Assembly: GCF_001612805.1 (NCBI RefSeq)
Contig: NZ_BDBD01000019.1
Coordinates: 526,521-590,520, forward strand
DNA: 64,000 nt
Direction of reading: 5' to 3'
From: Nocardia coubleae NBRC 108252
Lineage (GTDB): Bacteria > Actinomycetota > Actinomycetes > Mycobacteriales > Mycobacteriaceae
Position 1 is the first letter of the stretch. The number at the start of each line of letters is the position of its first letter. The translations under genes and the position numbers were made by a program. The notes beneath the pieces are model-generated. The model ran no database searches. It saw only the letters and a list, made by a program, of their open reading frames with translations, and had not been told where the DNA came from. Shown one piece after another: positions 1 to 8,767 of the stretch.

Positions 1-2
1 CG

Positions 3-1172
3 GTGCCGCCCAAGCGGCACACGCAGCATCGCGATGAGCGGGGCAACCTCTACTACGAGGAGCTCATGGGCGAGGAGGGGTTCTCCGGCGACTCCTCGCT
101 GCTCTATCACCGGGGCCTGCCACCCGCCATCGTCGACTCGACGGTGTGGGAGCTGGGCGACCAGTCGCTCACACCGAATCATCCACTGCGCCATCGTCAT
201 CTGCGGTTGCCCGACCTGTTCCCCGGCGACACACCCGCCGCGACAGATCCGGTGACGGGCCGGCGGCTGCTGCTGGCGAATGCCGATGTGCGGATCTCGT
301 ATGTGGTCTCCGAGGCGGCGTCGCCGCTGTACCGCAATGCCATCGGCGACGAACTGGTGTACGTGGAATCCGGTGCGGCGGTGGTGGAGAGCGTGTTCGG
401 CACGGTGCCGGTGCACCAGGGCGACCAGCTGCTCATGCCGCGAGCGACGACGCACCGCTGGCTGCCGACGGGTGGAGCACCCTTGCGCGCGTATGTGATC
501 GAGGCGTCGAGCCACATCACCCCGCCCAAGCGGTACCTGTCGAAATTCGGTCAGCTGCTGGAGAACTCACCGTACTGCGAGCGGGATCTGCACGGACCGA
601 CCACACCGTTGCTCGCCGAGGGCACCGATGTGGAGGTGCTGGTCAAGCATCGCGCCGGAGCGGAGGTGATCGGTACCAGGTTGACCTATGCCACTCATCC
701 TTTCGATGTAGTCGGCTGGGACGGGTGCCTGTATCCGTTCACTTTCAACATCGCCGATTTCGAGCCGATCACCGGGCGGGTGCATCAGCCACCGCCGGTG
801 CATCAAGCCTTCGAGGGTGCCAATTTCGTGATCTGCAATTTCGTGCCGCGCAAGGTGGATTACCACCCGCTCTCGATTCCGGTGCCCTATTACCACTCGA
901 ATGTGGACTCCGACGAAATCATGTTCTATTGCGGCGGAAACTACGGGGCGCGCAAGGGTTCCGGGATCGCGCAGGGTTCGGTGTCGGTGCATCCCGGCGG
1001 CTACGCGCACGGCCCACAACCCGGCGCCTACGAGCGCAGTATCGGTGCGGAATTCTTCGACGAGCTGGCGGTGATGGTGGATACCTTCCGGCCGTTGCAG
1101 CTCGGTGAAGGCGCGCTGGCCTGCGAGGATCCCGGATACGCGTGGACCTGGTCGGGGCGTGGGCCGCGGTGA
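3..1172 (+). CDS. hmgA: Homogentisate 1,2-dioxygenase, 5' end probably cut by the window
   Basis: Cytosolic Fe(II) dioxygenase that opens the ring of homogentisate to maleylacetoacetate in tyrosine/phenylalanine breakdown. The opening PPKRHTQHR and the EELMGEEGFSGDSSLLYHR stretch are typical of the family. Iron ligands are visible by alignment to the human motif: His298 in YYHSN, Glu305 in SDE and His336 in AHGP (numbered from the GTG at 3). Relatives usually have a few residues before PPKRH, so the true start probably lies upstream of base 1. It is followed by fumarylacetoacetase with a 4-base overlap, so the two form one transcript for the end of the pathway. Confidence 0.9.
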   Translation: MPPKRHTQHRDERGNLYYEELMGEEGFSGDSSLLYHRGLPPAIVDSTVWELGDQSLTPNHPLRHRHLRLPDLFPGDTPAATDPVTGRRLLLANADVRISYVVSEAASPLYRNAIGDELVYVESGAAVVESVFGTVPVHQGDQLLMPRATTHRWLPTGGAPLRAYVIEASSHITPPKRYLSKFGQLLENSPYCERDLHGPTTPLLAEGTDVEVLVKHRAGAEVIGTRLTYATHPFDVVGWDGCLYPFTFNIADFEPITGRVHQPPPVHQAFEGANFVICNFVPRKVDYHPLSIPVPYYHSNVDSDEIMFYCGGNYGARKGSGIAQGSVSVHPGGYAHGPQPGAYERSIGAEFFDELAVMVDTFRPLQLGEGALACEDPGYAWTWSGRGPR

Positions 1173-2359
1173 GCGGGCGGTTGCTTCGCGTCGAGGTGGC
1201 GCCGGACTCGCTGTTCGGGCCGGAGAATATGCCGTACGGGGTGTTCGCCCCGCCGGGTGAATCCTTCCGGGTCGGTGTGCGTCTCGGCGATATGGTCCTG
1301 GATCTCGCCGCACTGCTGGGTGATCCGGTCTTCGCTCGCCCCGATCTCAATGCCTTTCTCGCCACCGGGCCCGCTCGGTGGGGCGCTGTTCGTGCGCGGC
1401 TGCGTGAATTGGCCGACACCGCTTTGCCTGTCGAGGTGGTGCATCCTGTGCGTTCGGTGCGGATGGCATTGCCGGTGACGATCGGCGATTACGTCGACTT
1501 CTACGCGAGCATCGACCACGCGACGAATCTGGGCAGGCTGTTCCGGCCCGACAGTGAACCGTTGCTGCCGAATTGGCGTCATCTGCCGGTGGGATATCAC
1601 GGGCGGGCGGGCACCGTCGTGGTTTCCGGAACCCCCGTGATCCGTCCACAGGGGCAACGCCGGACTGATTCGGGTGCACCGGAATTCGGACCGTCACAGC
1701 GGCTCGATATCGAGGCGGAATTGGGGTTCGTGGTCGGCACCGGGTCGACGCTCGGCGTTCCTGTGGGTGTCGACGATTTCGCCGCGCACGTCTTCGGGGT
1801 CGCCCTGGTGAACGACTGGTCCGCGCGCGATATCCAGGCCTGGGAGTACCAGCCGCTCGGACCGTTCCTCGGGAAGTCCTTCGCGACTTCGCTGTCGGCA
1901 TGGGTCACCCCGTTGGCCGCGTTGGAACAGGCGCGGGTGCCGCTGCCGACCCAGGAACCGGAACCGTTGCCGTACCTGCGTGGGACTGCCGACCACGGGC
2001 TCGATATCGACCTGGCGGTGTCGTGGAACGGGCACGTCGTCAGCCGACCGCCGTACGCGCGGATGTACTGGTCACCGGCGCAGATGCTGGCCCACCTCAC
2101 CGCCAACGGCGCTTCGATCCGTCCCGGCGATCTCTACGCCTCCGGCACCATCTCCGGTCCGGAACCGACCCAGCGCGGCTCGTTCATCGAATTGTCCTGG
2201 GGTGGAACAGAACCCATCACGGTGGGCGAGGAAACCCGCACGTTCCTCACCGACGGCGACGACGTGACGATCACCGCGACGGCACCGGGCACCGCGGGCA
2301 GGCGTATCGGTCTCGGCGAGGTCAGCGGTCGGATCTTGTCGGCGCGCAGCGCCCCCTGA
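1169..2359 (+). CDS. fahA: Fumarylacetoacetase
   Basis: Hydrolyses fumarylacetoacetate to fumarate and acetoacetate, the last step of tyrosine catabolism. It has the small N-terminal SH3-like FAH domain (PYGVFAPPGES) and then the catalytic FAH domain with DYVDFYASIDHATNLG, holding a metal-ligand Asp and the catalytic His, LPVGYHGRAGT, and the acidic IEAELGFVVG metal site. I chose the GTG at 1169 because it overlaps the hmgA stop as GTGA; an in-frame GTG at 1142 would add nine residues inside hmgA. Length is 396 residues, normal for the family (about 400-420). Confidence 0.9.
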   Translation: MSGRLLRVEVAPDSLFGPENMPYGVFAPPGESFRVGVRLGDMVLDLAALLGDPVFARPDLNAFLATGPARWGAVRARLRELADTALPVEVVHPVRSVRMALPVTIGDYVDFYASIDHATNLGRLFRPDSEPLLPNWRHLPVGYHGRAGTVVVSGTPVIRPQGQRRTDSGAPEFGPSQRLDIEAELGFVVGTGSTLGVPVGVDDFAAHVFGVALVNDWSARDIQAWEYQPLGPFLGKSFATSLSAWVTPLAALEQARVPLPTQEPEPLPYLRGTADHGLDIDLAVSWNGHVVSRPPYARMYWSPAQMLAHLTANGASIRPGDLYASGTISGPEPTQRGSFIELSWGGTEPITVGEETRTFLTDGDDVTITATAPGTAGRRIGLGEVSGRILSARSAP

Positions 2360-2392
2360 AGTGAGGTCTGCCGCCACTGGACGCTCGGCCGC

Positions 2393-2404
2393 TAGTTTTC
2401 CGAC
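2393..2404 (+). promoter_or_regulatory. -10 hexamer placed for a leaderless start
   Basis: TAGTTT at 2393-2398 is followed by exactly six bases and then the ATG at 2405. In actinobacteria a TANNNT hexamer at this distance usually puts the transcription start on the start codon itself. No Shine-Dalgarno sequence is present. Confidence 0.45.
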
Positions 2405-2605
2405 ATGAAATCACTTGTCGCCGCAGCCGCGGGAATTGCCATCGCCGGTCTCGTTCAGGTTTCGACGGCCGCGCCGGCCGCCGCCGAGATCTGCACCGCA
2501 CCGGGCGCCCACCTCTGCCCGCCGAAGTCCGGCTCGGCCGACGCCCTCGACACGCTGCTCGTCGCACTGCCCGTCTGGCTCGGCAGCGCGGGTACGAACC
2601 CGTAG
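2405..2605 (+). CDS. Small secreted peptide with a CT-x6-CP motif
   Basis: 66 residues, not recognised as a named family. It has a Sec signal peptide with a short basic start, a hydrophobic core and a likely cleavage after APAAA near residue 27. The predicted mature part of about 39 residues has two cysteines in CTAPGAHLCP and then a leucine-rich stretch (LDTLLVALPVWLGSAG). The same signature occurs in a second 66-residue secreted peptide at 6886. A candidate -10 box lies six bases before the ATG. It sits between fahA and the MmpL transporter on the same strand. Function unknown. Confidence 0.6.
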   Translation: MKSLVAAAAGIAIAGLVQVSTAAPAAAEICTAPGAHLCPPKSGSADALDTLLVALPVWLGSAGTNP

Positions 2606-2721
2606 CCTCCACCCAGGGGCGGAGATCATAACGGGCGTCCTTCCACCCTGAGGTGGTATCGGTCGGAATTCTTGCCACGATACGGTGACGACTCGATACT
2701 TCGAACTAAAGGGTGCCGAGG

Positions 2722-4977
2722 ATGTTGACGAGAATCGCCCGTATCGCTGTCGGCAGACCGCGACTGATTGTCGCGGTCGCGCTGCTGCTGATGATCCTGT
2801 GCGGCGCGATCGGCGCCACCGTGCACTCGAACATGAAATCGGGCGGATTCGTCACCGAAGATCTCGATTCGGTGCAGGCCAGTCAGTATCTGAGCGAGCA
2901 CTTCCCCGGTAGCGAACCGAACTACGTCCTGTTGGTCACCGACCCGGTGTCGGTCGACTCCCCCGACGCCCGCGCCGCCGCCGATGCTGCCGTGGCCGCG
3001 CTGCGCACCTATCCCGAGGTCAGCGGGGTGCAGTCGTACTGGACCTCGCGTCCCGACCTGAAGCAGGCGCTGCGCAGCAAGGACGGCAACCGCGCGCTCA
3101 TCCTCGCCAGTATCGAGGGCGACGACGCCGAACTGCCGGACCGGGCGGGCAAGATCACCAAGGCATTGGCGGACAACGAGGGGCCGGTGACCATCGAGGC
3201 GGGTGGTCTGGCCGCCACGTTCTCCGATATCAACACCCAGATCAGCAAGGACCTGATCCTGGCCGAGGCCATCGCCATCCCCATCACGGGCCTGTTGCTG
3301 GCGCTGGTGTTCGGCAGTCTCGTCGCGGCCGCGTTGCCGGTGGTCATCGGTCTGTTCGCGATCGCAGCCGCGCTCGGGATTCTGCGGGTGCTCACCGCCG
3401 TCACCGATGTGTCGATCTTCGCGCTGAACATGACCACCGCCCTCGGTCTGGCGCTGGCCATCGACTACAGCCTGTTCATCGTGAGCCGCTACCGCGAGGA
3501 ACTCACCGGCGGATCCACACCCACCGAGGCGGTGATCCGGTCGATCCGGACAGCCGGGCGGACCGTGGTGTATTCGGCACTGGTTGTCGCGCTGTCACTG
3601 TCGGCGCTGCTGGTGTTCCCGCAGTACTTCTTCAAATCCTTCGCCTACGCCGGTATCGCGGTGGTCGCTGCGGCCACGGCCGCCGCCGTCATCGTGCTGC
3701 CCGCACTGCTCATGCTGGTCGGCCACCGCATCGACGCCGGCGACCTGCGCACACCGCTGCGCAAACTGTTCCGGCTGGCGCCGCGCGAGGAGAAGCAGCC
3801 GCGGCAGACCTTCTGGTACCGCCTGGTCACCGCCGTGATGAAGCGGCCGCTGCCGATCGCGCTGGCCACCACCGCGTTCCTGCTGCTGCTCGGATCACCG
3901 TTCCTGGGCGTGCAGTTCGGCTACCCCGACGACCGCTCGCTGCCCACCGACGTCGCCAGCCGTGAAGTCGGCGACGTACTGCGCACTGAATTCGATGCCG
4001 ACATGGCGTCGAGCGCGACCATCGTGCTGCGCGAATTCCGGGGCGGTGCGGTCGAGCTGGACGCGTACGCACGCGAGCTGTCCAAGGTGCCCGACGTACC
4101 GGCGGTGCTGAGCAGCGCGGCCGTGTACCGCAACGGCCTGCGGGTGGCGGCGGGTGTGCCGGAGATGTCTGACCCGTCGGCGGGTGCGTACCTGTCGGTC
4201 GCCACCCGGCTCGACCCCTACTCCGACGCGGGCCGCGACCAGCTCGACACGCTGCGTGCGGTGCCCGCGCCTACCGACGCGCTCGTCACCGGTCCCGCCG
4301 CGCTGAACCAGGATTCCGTGGAAGCCATCACCGGCAAACTGCCGCTGGCCGGTGCCCTGATCGCGATCACCACGCTGGTGCTGTTGTTCCTGTTCACCGG
4401 CAGCGTCGTGCTCCCGGTGAAGGCGCTCGTGCTCAATATCCTGTCGCTGGCGGCCACCTTCGGCGCGATGGTGTGGATCTTCCAGGACGGGCACCTGTCC
4501 GGGCTGCTCGGTTTCCAGGCCACCGGCACCCTGAACCTGGCCATGCCCATCCTCATGTTCAGCCTGGCCTTCGGCGCGTCCATGGACTACGAGGTGTTCC
4601 TGCTCTCCCGCATCCGCGAGGAATGGCTGGCCGGGCCCAAGACCACCGAGGGCAATACCGAGGCGGTCGCGATGGGTGTGGCCCGCACCGGGCGCATCTT
4701 CACCGCCGCCGCGCTGCTGATGAGCATCGTGTTCCTCGGCGTCGCCACCTCCGGTGTGTCGATGATGAAGCTGTTCGGGCTCGGCTGCGCGCTCGCCGTC
4801 ATCAGCGACGCGACGGTCATCCGCGGACTGCTCGCCCCCGCCCTCATGCGGATGATGGGCACCTGGAACTGGTGGGCACCCAAGCCACTCGCGAAGCTGC
4901 ACAACAGGTTCGGTCTACACGAGGCCGACGACGACCTCCCGGCCGCACATCCGACACTCGAGAAGACCTCCGCATAA
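2722..4977 (+). CDS. MmpL/RND-type membrane transporter
   Basis: 751-residue inner-membrane protein of the MMPL family (RND superfamily), which exports lipids or small molecules using proton-motive force. It shows the duplicated RND layout: TM1 near residues 13-32, a first periplasmic loop, a five-helix TM block, a cytoplasmic loop, then a second copy. The two Asp-Tyr pairs used for proton relay in this family are present: D248-Y249 in LAIDYSLFIVSRYREE and D622-Y623 in SMDYEVFLLSRIREEW. The ATG at 2722 follows AAAGGG by 8 bases; an in-frame GTG at 2713 lies inside that ribosome site. The long C-terminal tail of the lipid-exporting MmpL3 class is missing, so the cargo cannot be inferred. Confidence 0.85.
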   Translation: MLTRIARIAVGRPRLIVAVALLLMILCGAIGATVHSNMKSGGFVTEDLDSVQASQYLSEHFPGSEPNYVLLVTDPVSVDSPDARAAADAAVAALRTYPEVSGVQSYWTSRPDLKQALRSKDGNRALILASIEGDDAELPDRAGKITKALADNEGPVTIEAGGLAATFSDINTQISKDLILAEAIAIPITGLLLALVFGSLVAAALPVVIGLFAIAAALGILRVLTAVTDVSIFALNMTTALGLALAIDYSLFIVSRYREELTGGSTPTEAVIRSIRTAGRTVVYSALVVALSLSALLVFPQYFFKSFAYAGIAVVAAATAAAVIVLPALLMLVGHRIDAGDLRTPLRKLFRLAPREEKQPRQTFWYRLVTAVMKRPLPIALATTAFLLLLGSPFLGVQFGYPDDRSLPTDVASREVGDVLRTEFDADMASSATIVLREFRGGAVELDAYARELSKVPDVPAVLSSAAVYRNGLRVAAGVPEMSDPSAGAYLSVATRLDPYSDAGRDQLDTLRAVPAPTDALVTGPAALNQDSVEAITGKLPLAGALIAITTLVLLFLFTGSVVLPVKALVLNILSLAATFGAMVWIFQDGHLSGLLGFQATGTLNLAMPILMFSLAFGASMDYEVFLLSRIREEWLAGPKTTEGNTEAVAMGVARTGRIFTAAALLMSIVFLGVATSGVSMMKLFGLGCALAVISDATVIRGLLAPALMRMMGTWNWWAPKPLAKLHNRFGLHEADDDLPAAHPTLEKTSA

Positions 4978-5043
4978 CCCCGATCGCCCGGCGGGTCGCC
5001 CCGCCCGGCGGGTATCGTCGGCGGCGGAGAATTCCACATCAAC

Positions 5044-5149
5044 ACGGGGGCTCGCACCAGCGGGCTGAGAGGACGGCTAGCCCTTTTTCCGGGCGATCAG
5101 GGCCGTCGACCGTATGAACCTGACCGGGTAATGCCGGCGTAGGGAGGAC
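5044..5149 (+). promoter_or_regulatory. TPP riboswitch (THI element)
   Basis: The conserved core is readable directly: CTGAGA at 5065-5070, GAACCTGA at 5116-5123, and the closing strand GGTAATGCCGGCGTAGGGAG up to 5146. The end of the aptamer contains the AGGGAGGA ribosome site of thiC, 6 bases before its ATG, so thiamine pyrophosphate binding would hide the site and block translation. It is the only THI element I find in the window, although four other thiamine loci are present. Confidence 0.95.
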
Positions 5150-5154
5150 TGTTC

Positions 5155-6807
5155 ATGGGCACAGCCACGTCGTCGAACGGCAACACCGCCGGAGTCGACA
5201 CCGTCACCACCGGACCCATCCAGGGCAGCGTCAAACACTACAAAGAGGTCGACGGCCTGCGCATTCCCGTGCGCCGGATCAACCTCACCAACGGAGACCA
5301 CTTCGACGTCTACGACACCTCGGGGCCCTACACCGACGACAACGCGGTGATCGACCTCGAGGCCGGTCTGCCGAAGCTGCGCGACGAATGGGCCAAGCCG
5401 CAGATCGATGGCCCGCCCACCCAGCTGCACTGGGCTCGCCAGGGCGTCGTCACCGACGAGATGCGCTTCATCGCCGCCCGCGAAGGCGTCTCGGCCGAAC
5501 TCGTGCGCGAGGAAGTCGCCGCCGGGCGCGCGGTGATCCCGGCCAACCACAACCACCCCGAACTCGAACCGACCATCATCGGCAAGAAGTTCCTGGTGAA
5601 GATCAACGCCAATATCGGCAACTCGGCGGTGTCGTCGTCGATCGCCGAGGAGGTGGAGAAGATGGTGTGGGCCTCGCGGTGGGGCGCCGACACCATTATG
5701 GACCTGTCCACCGGCAAAAACATCCACGAGACCCGCGAGTGGATCCTGCGCAATTCGCCGGTCCCGATCGGCACGGTGCCGATCTACCAGGCGCTGGAGA
5801 AGGTGAACGGCGACCCGACCAAGCTCACCTGGGAGCTGTACCGCGACACCGTGATCGAGCAGTGCGAGCAGGGTGTGGACTACATGACCGTGCACGCGGG
5901 CGTGCTGCTGCGCTACATCCCGCTCACGGCCAAGCGCGTCACCGGCATCGTCTCGCGCGGCGGATCCATCATGGCCGCGTGGTGTCTGGCCCATCACCAG
6001 GAATCGTTCCTGTACACGCACTTCCGGGAACTGTGCGAGATCCTCGCGAAGTACGACGTCACCTTCTCCCTCGGTGACGGCCTGCGCCCCGGCTCCATCG
6101 CCGACGCCAACGACGAGGCCCAGTTCGCCGAACTGCGCACCCTCGGCGAACTCACCAAGATCGCGAAATCCTATGGCGTGCAGGTGATGATCGAAGGCCC
6201 CGGCCACGTGCCGATGCACAAGATCGTGGAGAACGTCCGCCTCGAAGAAGAACTCTGCGAAGAGGCTCCGTTCTACACCCTCGGCCCGCTGGCCACCGAT
6301 ATCGCGCCCGCCTACGACCACATCACCTCGGCCATCGGCGCCGCGATCATCGCCCAGGCGGGCACCGCCATGCTCTGCTACGTCACCCCCAAGGAGCACC
6401 TGGGTCTGCCCAACCGCGACGACGTGAAGGTCGGCGTGATCACCTACAAGATCGCCGCCCACGCCGCCGACCTCGCCAAGGGCCACCCCCACGCCCAGGA
6501 CCGCGACAACGAATTGTCCAAGGCCCGTTTCGAATTCCGCTGGCACGACCAGTTCGCGCTCTCCCTCGACCCGGACACCGCCCGCGAATACCACGACGAA
6601 ACCCTGCCCGCCGAACCCGCCAAGACCGCCCACTTCTGCTCCATGTGCGGCCCGAAGTTCTGCTCCATGCGCATCTCCGCCGACGTCCGCGAATACGCCG
6701 AAAAACAAGGCCTCACCGACGTCGCCGCCATCGAAGCGGGCATGGCCGAGAAGTCGGCCGAGTTCGCCGACCACGGCAACCAGGTGTACCTGCCGGTCGT
6801 CTCCTGA
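5155..6807 (+). CDS. thiC: Phosphomethylpyrimidine synthase ThiC
   Basis: Radical-SAM-type enzyme that rearranges aminoimidazole ribotide into HMP phosphate for thiamine synthesis. 550 residues, the usual actinobacterial length. The 4Fe-4S cluster ligands are at the C-terminus in CSMCGPKFC (Cys495, Cys498, Cys503). Other family blocks are VKINANIGNSAV, GADTIMDLSTG, TVPIYQALEK and MIEGPGHVPMHKI. The ATG is set by the riboswitch-borne ribosome site. It is followed by a strong hairpin terminator, so it is probably a single-gene transcript. It depends on thiD (18266) for the next phosphorylation and thiE (35744) for coupling. Confidence 0.97.
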   Translation: MGTATSSNGNTAGVDTVTTGPIQGSVKHYKEVDGLRIPVRRINLTNGDHFDVYDTSGPYTDDNAVIDLEAGLPKLRDEWAKPQIDGPPTQLHWARQGVVTDEMRFIAAREGVSAELVREEVAAGRAVIPANHNHPELEPTIIGKKFLVKINANIGNSAVSSSIAEEVEKMVWASRWGADTIMDLSTGKNIHETREWILRNSPVPIGTVPIYQALEKVNGDPTKLTWELYRDTVIEQCEQGVDYMTVHAGVLLRYIPLTAKRVTGIVSRGGSIMAAWCLAHHQESFLYTHFRELCEILAKYDVTFSLGDGLRPGSIADANDEAQFAELRTLGELTKIAKSYGVQVMIEGPGHVPMHKIVENVRLEEELCEEAPFYTLGPLATDIAPAYDHITSAIGAAIIAQAGTAMLCYVTPKEHLGLPNRDDVKVGVITYKIAAHAADLAKGHPHAQDRDNELSKARFEFRWHDQFALSLDPDTAREYHDETLPAEPAKTAHFCSMCGPKFCSMRISADVREYAEKQGLTDVAAIEAGMAEKSAEFADHGNQVYLPVVS

Positions 6808-6811
6808 CCGC

Positions 6812-6858
6812 AGCAACCAGCCCCCGAAATTCACCCCAGGATTTCGGGGGCTGTTGCT
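6812..6858 (+). terminator. Intrinsic terminator hairpin after thiC
   Basis: AGCAAC, one bulged C, then AGCCCCCGAAAT pairs with ATTTCGGGGGCTGTTGCT around a 10-base loop: 18 base pairs with a single bulge. It starts 4 bases after the thiC stop. There is no U-tract, as is common for actinobacterial terminators. Confidence 0.75.
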
Positions 6859-6873
6859 ACTCCCCGCGATCCG

Positions 6874-6885
6874 TAGGGTGCTGTC
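6874..6885 (+). promoter_or_regulatory. -10 hexamer placed for a leaderless start
   Basis: TAGGGT at 6874-6879 lies six bases before the ATG at 6886, the same geometry as at 2393 for the related small secreted peptide. Confidence 0.45.
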
Positions 6886-7086
6886 ATGTCCACCCGAACC
6901 AAACGCGTCATCGCCGGGGCCGCCGCAGCCGCCACCCTTTCCCTCGCCGCACCGATCGGCTCGGCCCATGCGGCCACACCGGTCGCCGGATCGACCGATA
7001 TCGGCTGCACCTCCACCGACATCAACCCCTGCCCCATCCGCCCCCTCCTCGACTTGCTCACTCTGGTGACCAGCGGCTCCGCATAG
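6886..7086 (+). CDS. Small secreted peptide with a CT-x6-CP motif (second copy)
   Basis: 66 residues with no recognised family. The signal peptide has basic residues MSTRTKR, an alanine/leucine core and a likely cleavage after GSAHA near residue 29. The mature part has two cysteines in CTSTDINPCP followed by a leucine-rich helix (LLDLLTLVTSGSA). The total length, cysteine spacing, proline after the second cysteine and the ending in a hydrophobic Gly/Ser/Ala tail match the peptide at 2405, although overall identity is low. It is separated from thiC by a terminator and has its own candidate -10 box. Function unknown. Confidence 0.6.
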   Translation: MSTRTKRVIAGAAAAATLSLAAPIGSAHAATPVAGSTDIGCTSTDINPCPIRPLLDLLTLVTSGSA

Positions 7087-7183
7087 GAGGCCCTACCCGA
7101 AGCCCGCTCCGCGTCGTCGCCCTCGGATCCGAAGACGAATCGTGGGGTCGGCTGGCGGGGGCCGGGCAGGTACGGTCGGACAG

Positions 7184-7978
7184 GTGACCGATGCCTTCTA
7201 TGTTCCCGATGCGGCGGACCCGAATCGCTTCGACTCGACCGAGCTGACCAGGGGTCCTTGGTCGCCGGATGCGCAGCATGCGGGGCCGCCGTCGGCGCTG
7301 TTGGGCCATGTCATCGAGCGGTGCGAGCCGCGTGACGGGTTTCAGGTGGGGCGGGTGGCGGTGGAGATTCTCGGGCCGGTGCCGTTGGCGCCGTTGACGG
7401 TGCGGGCCGAGGTGGTGCGGTCGGGGCGCAGTGTGGAGTTGATCGAGGCGACGTTGTCGGCGGAGCGGGGGCCGGTGATGCGGGCGGTGGCGTGGCGGTT
7501 GAAGCTGTCGGAGCCGCCGCTGGATCTGCCGCCGGAGTTCCTGCCGAGCGGCACGAGGCCGCTGCCTGCCGACGCGCAGCCGGGGACGTTCCCGTCGAAT
7601 CAGCGGGTCGGGTTCCACACCGGAATCGAATACCGTTTCAGCACAGGATCATTCGCGGCCCCGGGCCCTGCCGTTTGCTGGATCAAATTGAAGTATCCGA
7701 TCGTCGCGGGCACCACCCCGAGTCCGCTGGAACGCGCCCTGGCTGCCGCTGATTCCGGCAATGGGGTGAGCGCGGTGCTCGACTGGTCCAAGTACCTGTT
7801 CATCAACACCGACCTCACCGTCACCCTGCATCGCCAGCCGGTCGGCGAGTGGGTGTGCCTGGACGCGGTGACCCACCCGCAACCGCACGGCATCGGCCTC
7901 GCGGAATCGGCGCTGTTCGACGAGACGGGCCCGATCGGTCGCAGCACCCAGACCCTGTTGATCGCACCACGCGGATAG
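7184..7978 (+). CDS. Thioesterase-like double hotdog protein
   Basis: 264 residues resembling actinobacterial acyl-CoA thioesterase family proteins. The N-terminal hotdog includes RGPWSPDAQHAGPPSALLGHVIE and VAVEILGPVPLAPL. The C-terminal half carries a second hotdog with the short motif SALFDETGPIGRSTQTLL. The probable role is hydrolysis of an acyl-CoA, with substrate unknown. I chose the GTG at 7184 (V-TDAFYVPDAADP) because TACGGT lies 7 bases before it, which suggests a leaderless message; an in-frame GTG at 7142 would add a glycine-rich stretch unlike the family. Confidence 0.7.
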   Translation: MTDAFYVPDAADPNRFDSTELTRGPWSPDAQHAGPPSALLGHVIERCEPRDGFQVGRVAVEILGPVPLAPLTVRAEVVRSGRSVELIEATLSAERGPVMRAVAWRLKLSEPPLDLPPEFLPSGTRPLPADAQPGTFPSNQRVGFHTGIEYRFSTGSFAAPGPAVCWIKLKYPIVAGTTPSPLERALAAADSGNGVSAVLDWSKYLFINTDLTVTLHRQPVGEWVCLDAVTHPQPHGIGLAESALFDETGPIGRSTQTLLIAPRG

Positions 7979-8121
7979 GACACTTTCGGCAGCGCGCAGC
8001 CGCTTGGCCCACGCGTTGACATCCGGTGCGGACATCCGGTCGCATCCGGTGCCGACCCACCCCGCACGCCGCGACGTGCCCACATCACGCCGCTCGCTGC
8101 GGACGTGCCGCAAGGGCTTCG

Positions 8122-8760
8122 TCAGACCACGGAAAAGCCCTGGGGCAGGGTCGTTCTGCCGGTCAATGCCGACAGCACCGGTACCCCGTCGCCGAGGTGG
8201 ACCGCGGTTCGCGCCGCCAGCACAATGGCCTCGGTGAGCACCTCCTCGGGTAGCTCGCAGGGCAGGCCGGTCGCGGCGGCGATGTCGAGACTGTGCACGG
8301 CCAGCTCGAAGGTCCGGGTCGGCAGGTAGGTGTAGAGCCGCATGCCGAGCCCACCGATGACGGTGATCAACCGATCTTCGGCGCCGGTGACAGCGGCGGT
8401 CGCGGCGGCGGCCAGGGCGTCGATCGCCGCGGCGGGGTCGTCGCCGAGTTCGGCCGCCGCGTCGCGTCCGCGCCGCACGATCGCCTCGCTACCCGCCCGC
8501 GCCGCATAGGCTTTCGCCATGGCGTAGTACTCCTGCGGGCTCGCCACGTCCTCGACCTCGGCGGGCTGCTCGAGATAGGCGGTGACGGTGGTGAGCGAGC
8601 GGGAGGTGTGACCGACCAGCGATCGCAGATCCCACTCACCCAATCCCGGCCCCGCCCAGCTGTCGGCGGGGATCTTCCTGACTAGGGCGGCAAAGCTCGC
8701 CGCCGCGCTCACAAAGGTTTCGGCCGGATGCTCGTGCACAGCATCGAACGTACCGGCCAC
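8122..8760 (-). CDS. Mycothiol-dependent maleylpyruvate isomerase family protein
   Basis: 212 residues of the DinB-like MDMPI family, metal-binding helical-bundle proteins that use mycothiol, the thiol of actinobacteria. The N-terminal helix with FAALVRKIPADSW and the line GLGEWDLRSLVGHTSRSL, holding the first metal His, are typical; the second His lies in TRTFELAVHSLDIAAATG. It starts at GTG 8760, seven bases after the SRPBCC gene at 8768, so it is probably the last gene of the four-gene ArsR operon. The substrate is unknown; many members act as thiol transferases or detoxification enzymes. Confidence 0.75.
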   Translation of the reverse strand: MAGTFDAVHEHPAETFVSAAASFAALVRKIPADSWAGPGLGEWDLRSLVGHTSRSLTTVTAYLEQPAEVEDVASPQEYYAMAKAYAARAGSEAIVRRGRDAAAELGDDPAAAIDALAAAATAAVTGAEDRLITVIGGLGMRLYTYLPTRTFELAVHSLDIAAATGLPCELPEEVLTEAIVLAARTAVHLGDGVPVLSALTGRTTLPQGFSVV

Positions 8761-8767
8761 ACGGTGA

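Noticed and set aside
1142..1168. Earlier GTG for fumarylacetoacetase
   Set aside because: It would overlap hmgA by 31 bases and add residues without similarity, whereas GTG 1169 gives the standard 4-base overlap.
5077..6969. Long open frame antisense to thiC (630 codons)
   Set aside because: It mirrors codon bias of a GC-rich gene on the opposite strand, and thiC is certain from its motifs and riboswitch. The predicted protein is histidine/glycine/arginine-rich without family features.
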